Shown here: piece by piece, positions 28,785 to 41,022 of the stretch | Numbering within the stretch: position 1 is the first letter of the stretch | Layout: every line of letters starts with the position of its first letter | Notes under the pieces: generated by a model | The model's database searches: none | The model's input: the letters and a program-made list of their open reading frames with translations, nothing else | Told to the model about the DNA's origin: nothing | Position numbers and translations under genes: made by a program | Assembly: GCA_029817715.1 (NCBI GenBank) | Contig: JARUPY010000539.1 | Span: forward strand, 1,649,501 to 1,713,500 | Reading direction: 5' to 3' | From: Melastoma dodecandrum | Taxonomy: Eukaryota > Streptophyta > Magnoliopsida > Myrtales > Melastomataceae | Length of the DNA: 64,000 nt

Positions 28785-29965
28785 AACTGCTCCCGAGATA
28801 ACAACCTTACACTCCTCAGATACTGATCGAAGGGAACCACCCCTTCCTGCGCAGCCTTATCCAGAGAGTAGATCGTGTCCTCAATCGCTAAATCCAACGT
28901 CGTGCACTCCAACATCTGTTTAGAAAGCCCGTCCGAGCACTCGAAAGACTCGTCCAGCTCGGCATCACCCTTGCTGCCACCCTTCTTGCTCGCCGCCGCC
29001 TTCACCTCGTTATCCCTCAACCACGAGTCCAACACATCGCAATTCATCAAAACCACCTGCAGCATCTGCTCCAGCCCTTCCTTCTCGTCCACCATCTCCG
29101 ACACCCCTCTCCCCAACTCCTCCTCCCGTCTCTTCAAAACCCCCTGAACACGCAACAACCCTTCCATCTCAGCCTCCCGGGCCTTCCTCATAGCTGCCAC
29201 ATCCCCGTGGCCGGCCTCGACGAGCTTCCCCACAGCATTCCTCCTGAAAACCTCAGCAGCATCCTCCGGCACCAGACCAACGTCACCACTGCCGCTGCCA
29301 CTAGCAGCATGTGAATACGGTGAGGGCGGATAGGAACGAGGTGGGATGGCGGGCCTTGGCCCGGGGTAAGAGAAAGAGTCGTTCCTCCCGGAATTGCTTG
29401 ACACGGGGGTAGAATTGGGGGAGGGGGAGGGGTTAGGGTTAGGGATAGGAGGGGAAGCGGGGCGGCGCTGGGAGTATAGAGGGGGGTCGCGGGAGAAGGT
29501 GGAGGAGAGGTTGCGAGCGAGGTCGACGAGGTTAGAGCTAGGGTAGACCCAGTTCTGGAGGTAAGGGAGGGAGACGAGGCCGGAAGGGGTGACGTGGGGG
29601 TGGGGGCGCTTGATGATCATGTCGCGGGTAGGGTTGAGGTAGACGAGGGGAGGGTGGCGGGGGTAAGACTCGAGGAGCCAGATGGAGAGGGGGAGGTTGT
29701 AGGTGAGTCCCTGGAAGGGCATGGGGATGGTACCGTGGGCTTGGAGGAGCGGGAGGGATCGGCCATCGTTGTGGGTGAAGGAGGAGACGGAAGGCGAGAG
29801 GGAAGGGAAGGCCGATAGGAGGGAGAGCAGGTGTTGGCGGATCAGCCACTTGGTGTCCTCGGCGTAAGGGAGGGAGTTCGGCCCCCGCTGCGACAGCATT
29901 GTCGACAGGAACTGCTGCGTCTGCTGGGTGTTCGGCTGCGCGTTGCTCGTCATCGCCGCCGCCAT
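28688..29965 (-). CDS. ELC: ELC / VPS23 (TSG101 homologue), ESCRT-I subunit
   Basis: Ubiquitin-binding ESCRT-I component acting in endosomal sorting to multivesicular bodies. It is a single-exon frame of 425 residues, starting [20 protein letters not shown] and ending QQHYVG, about the size of Arabidopsis ELC (398). The UEV domain (about residues 35-165) shows [35 protein letters not shown] and [21 protein letters not shown] Pro/Ser-rich linker follows, then a coiled coil (about 270-330). The C-terminal steadiness box has [20 protein letters not shown] and [20 protein letters not shown]. The start ATG is the first in frame after a CTT-rich leader; upstream in-frame sequence is UTR. The gene lies in tandem with the UBA gene. 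Confidence 0.95.
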   Translation of the reverse strand: MAAAMTSNAQPNTQQTQQFLSTMLSQRGPNSLPYAEDTKWLIRQHLLSLLSAFPSLSPSVSSFTHNDGRSLPLLQAHGTIPMPFQGLTYNLPLSIWLLESYPRHPPLVYLNPTRDMIIKRPHPHVTPSGLVSLPYLQNWVYPSSNLVDLARNLSSTFSRDPPLYSQRRPASPPIPNPNPSPSPNSTPVSSNSGRNDSFSYPGPRPAIPPRSYPPSPYSHAASGSGSGDVGLVPEDAAEVFRRNAVGKLVEAGHGDVAAMRKAREAEMEGLLRVQGVLKRREEELGRGVSEMVDEKEGLEQMLQVVLMNCDVLDSWLRDNEVKAAASKKGGSKGDAELDESFECSDGLSKQMLECTTLDLAIEDTIYSLDKAAQEGVVPFDQYLRSVRLLSREQFFHRATGIKVRAVQMQAQVAHMAARVQQHYVG

Positions 29966-30543
29966 GAAAGTCGATCTATGCAGTCCCTTTTTCTGCGTGT
30001 TTAGATTAGGGTTTGGATCGTATCGATCGCCGATCGGGGGGTTGGAGGAAGAGCGAGGGGAAGAAATATAGAAGAAGAAGAAGAAGAAGAAGAAGAGGAG
30101 GAGGGTGCACGCGGTTGGAAAGAGTGTCCCTACCAGGTTCGGGTTTCGTCCGGGCATTTAGCTTTCAACCTACATGTAAATAGCAAATTCTTTATTCAAG
30201 GGCGTAGGAGGCTATTCTGGTAACTTCATAACCGACATTCGAGAACCTCTCCCCACACCTGCCTGTCCCAAGGACGAATTCTTTCGCAACGTCACACGCT
30301 CCCGTGAAAGTCAGCCACAAGACACCAGGCAAGGCAACCGCCGGTCAAATTGGTCATATACTCGGGGAGGTAAGGACAAGAGGACCCATTTTTTCATGCT
30401 TGGATGCATTTTCAATACTGAGAAGGGACGACAAACACGCACACATCGGACACCTTTTCCTCCATCCAAACAACCATGCCATTACATCGCATTTAGTAGC
30501 CCCCCCCCCTCGCCACCTTCTCCCATCTGTTGATCCTCCACGA
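29966..30543. other. ELC 5' leader and 3' flank of the UBA gene
   Basis: On the minus strand the ELC leader contains a CTT microsatellite (GAA on the plus strand, 30071-30097), typical of plant 5' UTRs. The rest is the short spacer up to the 3' UTR of the UBA gene. No extra gene is seen. Confidence 0.5.
30071..30097. repeat. GAA/CTT trinucleotide microsatellite in ELC 5' UTR
   Basis: About nine GAA units in a row on the plus strand, read as CTT in the ELC transcript leader. Confidence 0.9.
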
Positions 30544-32415
30544 CTAAGGAGACGGAGAGGTAACAAACTGCCTAGGCAAGCTGAAGATATCTTTCCCTGC
30601 GAAAGGTGAGGTCCATTCATGAGCAGGGGCCACAGAGGATCCCTCCGCTCCGCCGTGCTCTCGCCAATCTGACAGTTGCATCCTGTTGACAGGGACGCCA
30701 AAGCTCATGCCCGAGTTATTGTTCCTCAGCATTGAAGAGAGCCCGACCCACATGCCGCTCGACTTCGATGTGGCGTCAAGAGTCCAGTCAATGCTGTTGT
30801 AGTCGAATTCCGGAGAATTCCAGTCCACCTGCGACGGCGAGCTTAAGGACCCAGATGACCTCCAACCAGCGGAGTATAGTCCCCATGATGGAGAGGTTGT
30901 CTCTGTGTGTGCGTACAAGGATGGCGACAACCCAATCTTGCCCCAGGAGCCTTGGTGATGGTTAGATGGCATGGTTTGGGAAGGGATTCGGCCCATGGGA
31001 GTCCATGAGCTGCCCAGCTCAGCTGATGAATCCAGTTCCTTGTATGCAGATTGGTGGTATAATTGCTCTGACACCCGATTATCCTGGGCGAGGCTCGCCA
31101 GTCTTTGAGCATGGAGTAATTTTATATTCGGCCTTAACATCTCGATGCTGGGAGCATCACTTGCGTAAAATCCTGGGAATCCTGCAAGGGAGGCGCTCAC
31201 CGCTGAGGCCATGTTCGTCAGTGGCATCGCAGGATTCGAGTGATGCTGCATTGTCAGTACTTGTTCCCTCCCTGCAGGTTGAGAGACCATATTGTCTTCA
31301 GGAGTACCATGTACCTCGAGTTTTGGAAGTGTCGGTGAAACTTGCACACACACTGTACTAGTGGGAGGAGAAGAATTCAATCCAACAGGAGGCCACCTTT
31401 TCTCGGCAACCTGTATTTGCTGGTTAGTCTTTGAGGGATGCAATCTCAAATTTGACATTCCGTGCTCTAGGCTAATGGGAACCGCCCTTGGATAGTTAAA
31501 ATCTCGGTCGGATCTCGTTTGTGACCCTGCACCGGAAGCTGCAGATTTATCCCAGGCTCTAGCCAATCCCTGTGTACCAGTGGTGGCCTCCGGTTCTGGC
31601 GGCATGGTCAGCAGATCTTGTTTCTGCGACCTCAACATCTCTTCTGCCTTAGCCAGGTCACCTTCACAGGCAACAACAGCTCGTTCAACCTCTGGCTTAG
31701 AGCACTTATATTTGGCTTCCAGTTCTGAAATCTCTGAGAGCTCTTTGCTTATGTCAATCTTCAAGTCACCCTTGCTTCCGAGATCATTGATATTTTCAAA
31801 GGCTTCTTCGCTAGCATCAAAAAGCCAGGAAATTGAATCCTCCAGTCGACCTTCGTTGTGTATGAGAGCCTGGGTGGCTCGCTCGGAAGAGAATCCCATA
31901 GCTACAAGCTGCCGGGAGAGTGCTTCTAGTTTTCTTGACATGAGATAGCCACTGCAACGCTCGTGCCATTCTTGAGCCCGCCTCTCTCTCTGTCGCTGGT
32001 GTTTCTTTTCATTCTTCAGGCGAATCTTCTCCCTCCGGTCATTGTCTACGCTGGTCAATATCTCCTGCTTGGAATTAGGACCCACCATTTTATCCTTTGA
32101 ATCTTCAGACTCGCCAGAGCAGCTATCGTTGTTTGACACGGAATCATACTCGGACAAAGTTCCATGAGGGCTGCTGGAATGCTCTTTTGTGTCATCTATG
32201 GTCTGAAAACGCCCGTTGCTGCGTGAGGGTGGCGAGGAGCCAGGGGATGACACCTCCAGAACATGAAAAGTTCCGGATACCGGGTTATAAGCACTTGCTG
32301 AACTGCCGGCTCCATTCATAGGTCCAGTCACCTTGGAGGTAGCCTTCTGTTCCTTGGCAGCCCTCGAAGAAGACTTATCCTTGGACTTTGACTTGGATTT
32401 CGCTGCTGGAGACAT
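30544..32415 (-). CDS. UBA-domain protein of unknown function (At5g12120-like)
   Basis: A single-exon frame of 623 residues starting MSPAAKSKSKSKDKSSSRAA. The first 150 residues are Ser/Lys-rich and disordered, ending in a highly basic helix (EKIRLKNEKKHQRQRERRAQ, about 129-148). A UBA domain follows at about 160-205 (LEALSRQLVAMGFSSERATQ, with the MGF loop). A second UBA/CUE-like helical repeat lies at about 225-265 (EISELEAKYKCSKPEVERAV). The remaining 350 residues are low-complexity, rich in Ser, Pro, Trp and Gly. This layout matches plant 'ubiquitin-associated/translation elongation factor EF1B' proteins, which have no established function. Ubiquitin binding is an inference from the UBA. 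A 5' UTR intron is likely (donor GTGAGT near 33104, acceptor near 32437, minus strand). Confidence 0.85.
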   Translation of the reverse strand: MSPAAKSKSKSKDKSSSRAAKEQKATSKVTGPMNGAGSSASAYNPVSGTFHVLEVSSPGSSPPSRSNGRFQTIDDTKEHSSSPHGTLSEYDSVSNNDSCSGESEDSKDKMVGPNSKQEILTSVDNDRREKIRLKNEKKHQRQRERRAQEWHERCSGYLMSRKLEALSRQLVAMGFSSERATQALIHNEGRLEDSISWLFDASEEAFENINDLGSKGDLKIDISKELSEISELEAKYKCSKPEVERAVVACEGDLAKAEEMLRSQKQDLLTMPPEPEATTGTQGLARAWDKSAASGAGSQTRSDRDFNYPRAVPISLEHGMSNLRLHPSKTNQQIQVAEKRWPPVGLNSSPPTSTVCVQVSPTLPKLEVHGTPEDNMVSQPAGREQVLTMQHHSNPAMPLTNMASAVSASLAGFPGFYASDAPSIEMLRPNIKLLHAQRLASLAQDNRVSEQLYHQSAYKELDSSAELGSSWTPMGRIPSQTMPSNHHQGSWGKIGLSPSLYAHTETTSPSWGLYSAGWRSSGSLSSPSQVDWNSPEFDYNSIDWTLDATSKSSGMWVGLSSMLRNNNSGMSFGVPVNRMQLSDWREHGGAEGSSVAPAHEWTSPFAGKDIFSLPRQFVTSPSP

Positions 32416-34433
32416 TTTGCAAGACAGCTATTCCTCCTGAAATGAGACTCAGATCAATAAAGCTATCATAAAAAGGCACTAGCCGGAGGTTTCCACAAGA
32501 ATAAAAACCAGTCAGTAATTTTAATGGCGCCGCAGGTTACCACCTCAATCCAAAACACCATAACTAATAATCGTGGCTGAAATTGCACATCAAAATTATG
32601 TCCCACGAGCGGCTAAACACATCGAAACTTAGTCTGATCCTATCAGCTTTTTTCCGATGATAGATAACTGGAATATGGCAGAAAAGTCGAACAAAAAAAA
32701 TGATCCGTACAATCAACAATCAGAGAGATCTCTCCCAATAACCCAAAAAAAACGAAAATAGAAAAAGTAATGAGAACAAATCTTCAATTGATGGATAATC
32801 CTAATTCAACCTCCACGAATCGGACGTAAAGCTTTGATCGGCCTCAAAAGGACGGCGAATAGACGACCACCGATCATCAAGAAAGAAAAACAACAACACA
32901 CAATCAGCCGCATTCAACGTCAAGACCTCGGATCCAAAGAAAACGGCGGGTAAAACAACAGCCAACCACTCGTCCGGCCAAAGGGCCGACGGAATCCAAA
33001 CCACACGCAGGGGCCTCGAACCAGAGGGGAAGGGAGATCGGTAATCGGCGGATCTTGATCCAGCCGGAGAGGGGGAGGGAGGGGGATCGAGAGACTCACC
33101 CGAAAACCACCAGATCGACGAATCGGGGGAGGGGAAAGAACAATGAAATGACGCGAGGAAGAAGAGCTTCTCTGTTTCTTCTCTCTCTCTATCTGTCTCT
33201 TATATCATTGACCATCGTTGCTGGCTCCGTGGACGCACCGCCACTTTTTAATCTCGCAGCTTCCCTTGCTGAAAAGTTTGTTAATGTTTAATCAACGTTC
33301 CATCGATCAAATTTTAATTTTATTTTTACGTCATTTTCTGATGTTATCCCTGTCATTTCTGTTTCTCTATTCTATTTTATTTTATTAATCCAATACGTTC
33401 ATTCATTTATTCTTTTTTTACCAATTTTAAGGGGTCATTAATCTGTTTCCTTATTTGCGGACACAAGGTCTAAAATTAGGACGGAATGGACCCAGATATT
33501 TTGAGTCCGCTGGAATGGTGGTGTTCCTCCTTCCTAATTTTTACCCTTTTTAACGTTTTGTTGATTCGGCCCTGCGCTGTAAACCGGGGGATGGAGTTTG
33601 TTGGCTGGCTGTCCTTAAGAACAATCTTTGCCTAATTTTACGATCTCCAGTCTGGACTCCTTCATTCCCTCCCTGTCTCTTCGGGGGAGACTATTTCTTG
33701 CGGTAGAATTTGGGCGAATATTTAGGTCAGTCCGCATCGCACCCTCCGCCCATCATGATTCACCCGACTTTACCAAAGACCAAGGACCGATAATGCCGCG
33801 ATTACAGGACATTCCTGTGCCCAGACCTGTTTTGCAGCCGACAAGGCATGGACTAAACCCAAAGCCCCAGGCTAAAAATAATCGGGACTATAATCGACAC
33901 AATATATCAGACTTTTGCACACTCAGTCACCGGCCAAACTCACGAGATACACCAATTAAAGGTCTTACCTACACCTTTGAAGCTTCCTCCAGAACAAGAA
34001 TCGACCATATTCCAATTGCCCGTTGCTGTCGGCTTTAAGAAAGGCAACCTCAAAATGGTAACGTCATCCCAACCCTCTCAAACGAATAGTCCTCCTTTAT
34101 TCACAAATAACCTATCCAGGACTGTTCAAAATACTGGGTGGAATTATGCAAAAATTCATGCGAGAGCTGCATTATTGTACCACATGGAAAGAAGAAAGAC
34201 CTGAGCATATTTTGTACCAGAACTGAAGGGAGTTGCCTGTTACGGGAAGGAGCCGGTGAATGAACACGTGTTGGACGATAATTGTCAGCAATGCAGGTAC
34301 CTTCTCTTCCTTCATGAAGTTTTTTTTATAAGTATGAGGCAAGAAAGAATACTGGACAAGAGTTAAAATATGGCAACAGGAAGCAAGGATGCAAATGACC
34401 CAATCAGAAATATCTGATGGGGGAGTTGGTTTT
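32416..34433. other. UBA gene leader, then intergenic region up to KDPG aldolase
   Basis: Up to about 33150 this is the UBA 5' UTR with its intron and a CT-rich start. From about 33200 it is AT-rich promoter and then the KDPG aldolase 3' flank. A plus-strand frame of 136 codons (33628-34038) has no recognisable family and a composition unlike the genes. I found no supported gene. Confidence 0.45.
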
Positions 34434-36549
34434 TCACCTTTCTACAGCTTCACTACCCTGCTGAGCAGCAAGACCAGCGAGACAAGAAACTTGATGAAAA
34501 TCACGTTCAGCGATTGCATCCTTATTGAAAATGGCATCCGAAAGAACTACTGCCGATGCTCCTTTTAAAATGTATTCAGTCATGGCATCTGCTCCAAGTG
34601 ATTGAGCAGTCAGATAGAAATTATATAAATGATCACAAAGTATAGTGAAAAATAATGTAAACAGAGAGGTATTCTACCATGATATGAACTTACTGATCTA
34701 TTCGTACATAAAGAATCTCAAGCCAAACTAAACCCAAAATAGGCAGATTTATATGAAGACAGGTCAGCATAACCTATCGAAATGCCTTGAGAAGCAACCA
34801 TTGGAATGTGACTAAAGGGCTTTTTCAGTGCAGAAATATAATGAACACCACCCAACGCCGAAACGGGGTACACCTGTCAATTTTAAGCATTGCATGTTAA
34901 CTGCGTTCATCACCGCAACGAAACTGTTCGACGTGCTAGTAAAGAAGTGCCTCATGCACAGAACTGTATTTAATAAACACAACAAACATACATCTGTGAT
35001 TGTGTGAGACCCTAAGGGCATTATATGAAAACTAAAACAAAAAAAAAACTAGCTACACAACCCTTTACACATCCCAGAGTTAATTACATCACTCACGAGT
35101 TGCATGCAAGTAGTTTCATGTCTTAGAAACTCACCTTCACTACTTTGGCACCCATATTGTGAGCCAACAGTACCTGCAAGGGATGCATAATATCATCACC
35201 CTATCTAAAAAAACAAAAGGGTCGCAACTGCTAAAATTACTTTTATTTCAGAAAAGACAATGCTTTAGTTCGTTAGCCAAAAATTACCTAGTTGCTTTAA
35301 TAGCAAAAAAGGTGAGATTCATTTTCATTCTCCAATTGCATAATACAAAGAATGGAGGACTTAATGAGGAGGTTCATAACCCATAAAAAAGAACGCCCAC
35401 ACATAGAAGGAACTTACTTCTGTTGGGGTCATTACCCCTGGAATGTACAGAATATTGCTGTCTCGTGTTCCCGTCAAAACGTCCTAATATTCAATTGAAA
35501 AAAGAAACAGAGAGCAACAGATTAACAGGCATAGAGGGATACACATCTTGCAGCACTACGAATTCACAATCTCAAACACTAAAAAGAGACCCTTAGTAGT
35601 GAAAGCACACAACGTACCTCGATAAATGAGGGGCTCATCAGAAACTTGGCCCCAGCAGCTACTGCTTTCTGGGCATCGGTAAAGTTCAAGACAGTACCAA
35701 CCTGGTCAAACTCATATCTCAAATTCGCATGACAAGTATCAAGGAAGACTCGAGACTTCATACTCATATTCAAACGAAAAGTTTCAAGCAAGACTTCAAT
35801 CCTTAAATACTGACCCTGTGCTCCATCCTAGTTAAACACATTTTCCAGAGGTGAAATAACATTTTCAATTTTATTTTCCATGAAGGAAAAGTAACTGAGA
35901 TCTCCTTGGGAGATGTTATCTAAAATCACAGTTTAATAGATGCCCCCAAAATAGACAACAGCAATTTGACTTACTCCTAGCGTCGCTGCAGGGTGGTCTC
36001 GAACCAACTGAGGCAAAATCTGTACATAATTTCAGAATCAAGATTAATAGAAGCATCATGTTAAAGAACAAGCCTCGAGTTAGAGAAGGTAATGAACCTC
36101 CAAAACACCTGGAGTGGACATCACGATTTCCAGCTAAAAAAAAAAACAATAGTCACCACGACAATAAGAAGTCAATACCAACGCAATCATCGCATACAAA
36201 TGAAAAAAAAAACTAGGAAATAAGATTTAAGCACCGACAACTGAAATTCCGCCTATCAACGCAGCACAAGCAGCTTCCATCGCCACCTCCGCACTACACA
36301 ACCGAGCAAATATCAGAACCACCGACAGAGAAAAAACTGATGAGCACACGAAGAAGAAGGAAACCTATCGGAGCGAAGGCAAGCGATGACGCCGGACATC
36401 TCAATCCGCGCAACAGTATGGTCGACTGAAGAAACCGTCGATAGACACGTAAAGCTGCTAGCCCTGGCAAGCAGACGAATGCTCGAATTCACGCCGGAAA
36501 CCGAACACGGCATCGGCAAGGGCACGACGCCGCTCGCTGATGAAGCCAT
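34434..36549 (-). CDS. KDPG/KHG aldolase family protein (2-keto-3-deoxy-6-phosphogluconate aldolase-like)
   Basis: Class I aldolase of the bacterial Eda type, which splits KDPG to pyruvate and glyceraldehyde-3-phosphate, or 4-hydroxy-2-oxoglutarate to pyruvate and glyoxylate. The start is ATG 36549 (MASSASGVVPLPMPCSV); the upstream GTG in the same frame is not needed. About nine small exons follow in frame. They include EVAMEAACAALIGGISVVE (36236-36295), VMSTPGVLE, LPQLVRDHPAATLGVGTVL, GAKFLMSPSFIE, YIPGVMTPTEVLLAHNMGAK and VVKVYPVSALGGVHYISAL. The lysine in VKVYP is the expected Schiff-base residue and the Glu in VVEIVM the expected base. The last exon (34434-about 34600) ends AAQQGSEAVER. 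The Ser-rich first 50 residues look like an organelle transit peptide (inference). Confidence 0.9.
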
Positions 36550-37127
36550 ATCCACAAGACCGCGGTTCACTCCGACGCCGCCGAGATATTTCTTAACTTC
36601 GTTTCAGCATTTCGGTTTGCGCGCCCGCGCCCAGCTGTTTATATCCATTCGCGCGGTTCGGGACCCCGGTCTGAACCGTAAAATGAGACGAAACGACGCG
36701 TTGCCATCCATCCGAGCCATTTCGTTCGGTCGATCCGAACCGGAGGATTGTCGATTTCATGGGCCGAGGGCCGAGTCTCAGCCCATGGGAATGTCTTTCT
36801 CAAATGCCAAACACGGTGATCTTCAGGTACGTGACAGACCAATGATATATCTCCACGTGGCGCATGCCGTCCCAGCTTCTTCCGAATCGTCAAATACGTA
36901 CGGGTGGATGAGCTCCCCGAGGCCGTCGATCGCCTTCGATTTCGATTTCTTTTGTCGTTCCGGTTTGGGATTTATGCTGTTGGGGCTTCCTGTCGATCCC
37001 GGGATGCAGTAGTTGAACGCCCGGCGTCGATCTGTTGCTCGATTTTTTTTCCCTTTTAATTGGAGAGGGGCGGTGAATTGGGGGAAAAGAAGGTTAATTT
37101 TGTTTTGACGCCGGAAAGTTTGACGGC
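36550..37127. promoter_or_regulatory. Divergent 5' region between KDPG aldolase and NF-YC11
   Basis: The start codons lie 578 bases apart, head-to-head. The middle is CG-rich (for example GCGCGCCCGCGCCCAG near 36617) and carries a CACGTGGC G-box-like motif near 36854. Long overlapping open frames here reflect base composition rather than genes. Confidence 0.45.
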
Positions 37128-39015
37128 ATGAGGAAGAAGCTCGACACTCGATTTCCCGCTGTAAGTCGTAAATTTTTATGCTCTCCTTTTTATATTTTGA
37201 GGGAGTGGGGGGAGGAATTCATTCTGCGATAATATTAGCTTCAGCTGAAAGATTGAAAGTTAGGCGGGGTGATTGGTTGTGGGAGCTCTCGATTTGGTAG
37301 ATCAGTAGCGCAGGGACCATTGAATCGGGTTTTTGTTTCATCTGATGTTTGAAATTTCAGTTGGGTGTGTAGTAGTCATCAATTGGGTGCTATTTTCCTC
37401 AGGGTGGCTTAGTGTTGTGAGTTTGTCGGGGATACGACTGAAATGGTGTGTTGGATTACACTACATGTGAGCGAATACCGTGCTTTCGGCCGCAGATCGA
37501 ATGGATGGGTGTGGCCTAATGGAGCATAGGAAGAAGTGATCTTGCTGATGTGCATTATTGGATTTGGCCCAATTAGATTTGACTGTGGATTCTAAGTCCG
37601 TGTAGCATTGTGTCATTACAGCTCTCGTTCATTGCGAGATCTTTCAGAATGTAGTTTTCACCTTCACTTTGTTTGATGGTTTTTTGTAAGTTTGATTAAA
37701 CTTGATAATCACAGGCACGAATCAAGAAGATAATGCAAGCAGACGAAGATGTGGGTAAAATTGCTCTGGCGGTCCCTGTTTTGGTTTGTAAGTGCAGCAA
37801 ACACTCTTGTTACTTGTTGCTTCGCAGTGGAATGTGCTCCCCTAATCTTATTTCCTCAACATATCTCCCAGCCAAAGCCTTGGAATTGTTTTTGCAAGAC
37901 CTCTGTGACAGAACGTACGAGATAACCCTTCAGAAGGGAGCAAAGACAATGAACTCGGTGCATCTGTAAGTCATTTGATGGGTGATGCTTGTTTTCTCTT
38001 GACTAGATTTGGTTGTTGAAATCTTTGTGCCCCTTGTTTCTTGATGGTGTTCGAATCATGTTTCCTGCTTTGTTTCTATAAGAAAAATTCGTCCTCTGCC
38101 GTATTATTGTTACCTGTTTTGGTTGATGATTGTGAATTGTGATCCCTCATTTTCTTCTGATTTAGGAAGCATTGTGTACAGAGCTACAATGTGTTTGACT
38201 TTTTGAGGGACATAGTGAGCAAGGTTCCCGATTATAGTCACGGTCATGGCCATGCTCATCCAGATGCTGCTTCTGACGAAAGAACAGTTTCAAGGAGGAG
38301 GTTAGATTGTCGAGGGCTTCGCCGCTTTCACTTTCTCTTGGAGTATGCTGAATATGTTCTGATTGCCACTTTTGAAACATGTTCAGGAAGGCAGTCGGTG
38401 ATGATGGTAATGAGATTGATGATGAAGCAAAGAAGACCAGGACAGTAAGTTTCTTATCGCCAATTTAGCGTGGTGTTTACCTCCTCCCTCTATTACCCAC
38501 TCCGGCAGTCATCGTGTGGTCTCTTTTCCTTTATTTATTTGCAGGCTGAAATGGGCCATGCAAGCGGTAGTAGAGGTAGAGGACGAGGAAGAGGAAGAGG
38601 TCGTGGGCGTGGGGGTAGGAATACAGAGAGGGAGACAGTACACGGCGAGACTGAATCCGAGTCTGCAACAACTGCACTACCTTCCATTAAGAACACAACC
38701 AACCAAGCAACCATTCCCGACCACAAGGCGGAGTCCGAGAAACCCACGGAGGAAACGAACCCGGCGGCCGACTCTTCCAATCCCAATGCACAACCATTTG
38801 ATCTAAACGCATGCTCCGCCGAGAACGAGGCAAACTCAGCCAAAACCCCAGCTGCCACCGCCATGACAGAAGAAGCTGCTGCCGAGGTCAAGGACGAACT
38901 CTACCCGGGGTGGTCGGTTTCTGAGGTAGACAAGATGGCAATCGACCCTCTTCAACTGGCAAACATGAGCAACAGGATCAATGAGGATGACGAAGACTAC
39001 GATGAAGAAGGCTGA
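37128..39015 (+). CDS. NF-YC11: NF-YC11 / DRAP1 (NC2-alpha), Dr1-associated corepressor subunit
   Basis: Histone-fold partner of Dr1 (NC2-beta), which binds TBP on DNA and represses or redirects transcription initiation. Six exons, 37128-37160, 37715-37787, 37872-37965, 38166-38300, 38387-38444 and 38545-39015, join exactly in frame to 287 residues. The histone fold occupies about residues 5-85: MRKKLDTRFPA, RIKKIMQADEDVGKIALAVP, VLVSKALELFLQDLCDRTYE, HCVQSYNVFDFLRDIVSKV. An Arg/Gly repeat (GRGRGRGRGRGRGRGG) and an acidic tail (NEDDEDYDEEG) follow, as in plant DRAP1. All splice sites are standard GT-AG. Confidence 0.94.
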
Positions 39016-41022
39016 TGGAGGAGGTCCCTACCATCGCATCGGTTAGGTTTAAGTTATCGGGGTCATAAGAGGGGTGGGGTGTTAACCAAACTAAGCGGCA
39101 TGGCATGACTGGCGAAGTTAATTGCCAGTCTTTTGGCACGCCTGGGTCAGTAGTTTAGTTATAGCTTGTGTTGGACTAGTTTGTCCATCTGGGTAAAGAT
39201 TCTTGACATGGGATTTGAGAAGAAGAGCCCAAGCCACTTCAACCTCTGTTAGTAGTCACCAAGCCAGAAGCCAGTGTAGTCTTGTTTGCCAAACTTTTAG
39301 CAAGAGGCAGGGGAGGATATGGTTGCATTGCATTAGTGTGCTTGGTCACATCCCAATGTTGTCCGAACAAGGAAAGAAAAAGGAACCCAATTTGGCCCCA
39401 TCTGTTGCCATCCATGGATCACGTCACCATTGTTACGTCCCCCTCTATTCCATCCATCCACCCATCCTCTTGGTGAGACATTATTGCAAATTGGAGTCGC
39501 ATCTCTGATGACCTTTCTCCCCCTCACTTCTTTCTTTTTTTGCTCCCTTAGTGTTTATCCAACCCAACTCACTCTTAAAACCAAACAAACGAAAACTCGA
39601 GAACTGAACTGCAAGACAACTTCATGAGTTTGGTCGGTAGCATCTCACTTAGTATTCCATCCTGATTAGCATTAAAAAAAAATGAAAGATTACATGTGGG
39701 GAATCGTTGGTGTGAGTGCTGAAATCACAAGCACATAATAATATAATACGGAGACAATTTGTTACAAAGTAGTAGTGGTGGGTTTACATGCGGATATGAA
39801 CTCAGATTTTCTTTTTTCTTTAGAGGGTGGGGGAGTGAGTGGGAAATGGGATGAGATTCATACCATTTACAAAACAAATATATTACGATGATGCTGGGAT
39901 TTGCAAATTGTTCTTTTGTCTGATCCGAAACATGCATGTTTTTCCTACTTTACTTTTTTTTCTTTTTTTGGGCCAATCAAAATCATCTATGATGACTTCA
40001 TCCATACAATCAAAAGATTATATGCCCACTTGGCACCTATCTTTGCATGTTCTCTTCCCTTTTACATATACAAATCTAACATTAGTCTATAATTAATCCC
40101 GGATAACTTAAATAAATAAAAAGTATCTAGAATTCGTGCAGCTTCCCTTAATTTTATTTAAAAGATGTAGCGTATAATTAAATCAAAGGAAAGAAAATTA
40201 TGGGAAAAAGATTATGTGGTAGAGAGAATATCGCTGTTAAACCACATAAAACCCAACTCGGCACGCAATGCAGAATTAATTCCCTTCTTATTCATTCACA
40301 TGACTTGTTAGGACATTGAATTTATTAAGGTCGTCCTCCAAGAATGTTCTCATTCTCTTTGTTAAAGGCGCAACTTGAGATTTTTTTTTGGTTCACTTGC
40401 CCTCTCTCGGTTATTGTTAGTTAGTCCGCAGCCGAGCCTGGCCGCGCTTACTGTAATCTCCGCGGACTTTTGGGGAGAATTGGAAGATATTCTCTGGGGC
40501 GGGCAAGGTCGATGTTGCGTATATTGTCTGAATCCAAACCAAGGGGTTGTCGTAATCGTGGTTCGATGGACATATTCATGTCATTTGAGCACCTGATCCT
40601 CCTCATTCGCGAAACAGACGCAAGGGACAAGTCCAAGACGGAGGAGAGCATCAGCATCCACTCTCCAGTGTCGCGTTCTCTTCCATCTGAGAGAGTGAAT
40701 CGGATTCAACTTAAACTCCGCCCTTGTCAGGAATCTGAACGGCAGGGGCCTTTCGACGAACCTCCGCCCATGTTACGGCCACACCACTCCGATATTCCGA
40801 CTATCGAGAATCGCTCTTACGGTAGAATTTCTTTTTTTTTTTTTTGCCATTTCTTATCGATTTTCCATTCGTTACAAAATTCATAAAGAGGGGTTATATA
40901 TCACATTCCAAAGGGCGAGCCAATTTTCAAAACAAGAAAGAAAAGACAGGAGATAAAAAGCCGGAGGTGAAAAGACCAAAAAGTCAGCCCGTCGCTCCTT
41001 TTTGGGAAACGGTTAAAGGTCG
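39016..41022. other. Intergenic region between NF-YC11 and UMAMIT-like 3' ends
   Basis: Convergent 3' flanks, AT-rich in the middle. The plus-strand frame 40470-40886 (138 codons) and its antisense are not recognisable and have no splice or codon support. No repeat boundary or RNA gene was found. Confidence 0.45.

Noticed and set aside
33628..34038. 136-codon plus-strand frame upstream of KDPG aldolase 3' end
   Set aside because: No family resemblance; composition resembles flanking non-coding DNA.
36386..37012. 208-codon plus-strand frame over the KDPG aldolase/NF-YC11 promoter
   Set aside because: Overlaps exon 1 of the aldolase in antisense and the CG-rich promoter; sequence is not family-like.
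40470..40886. 138-codon plus-strand frame between NF-YC11 and the UMAMIT-like gene
   Set aside because: No recognisable domain, no promoter or splice context, and its antisense is also open; likely chance.
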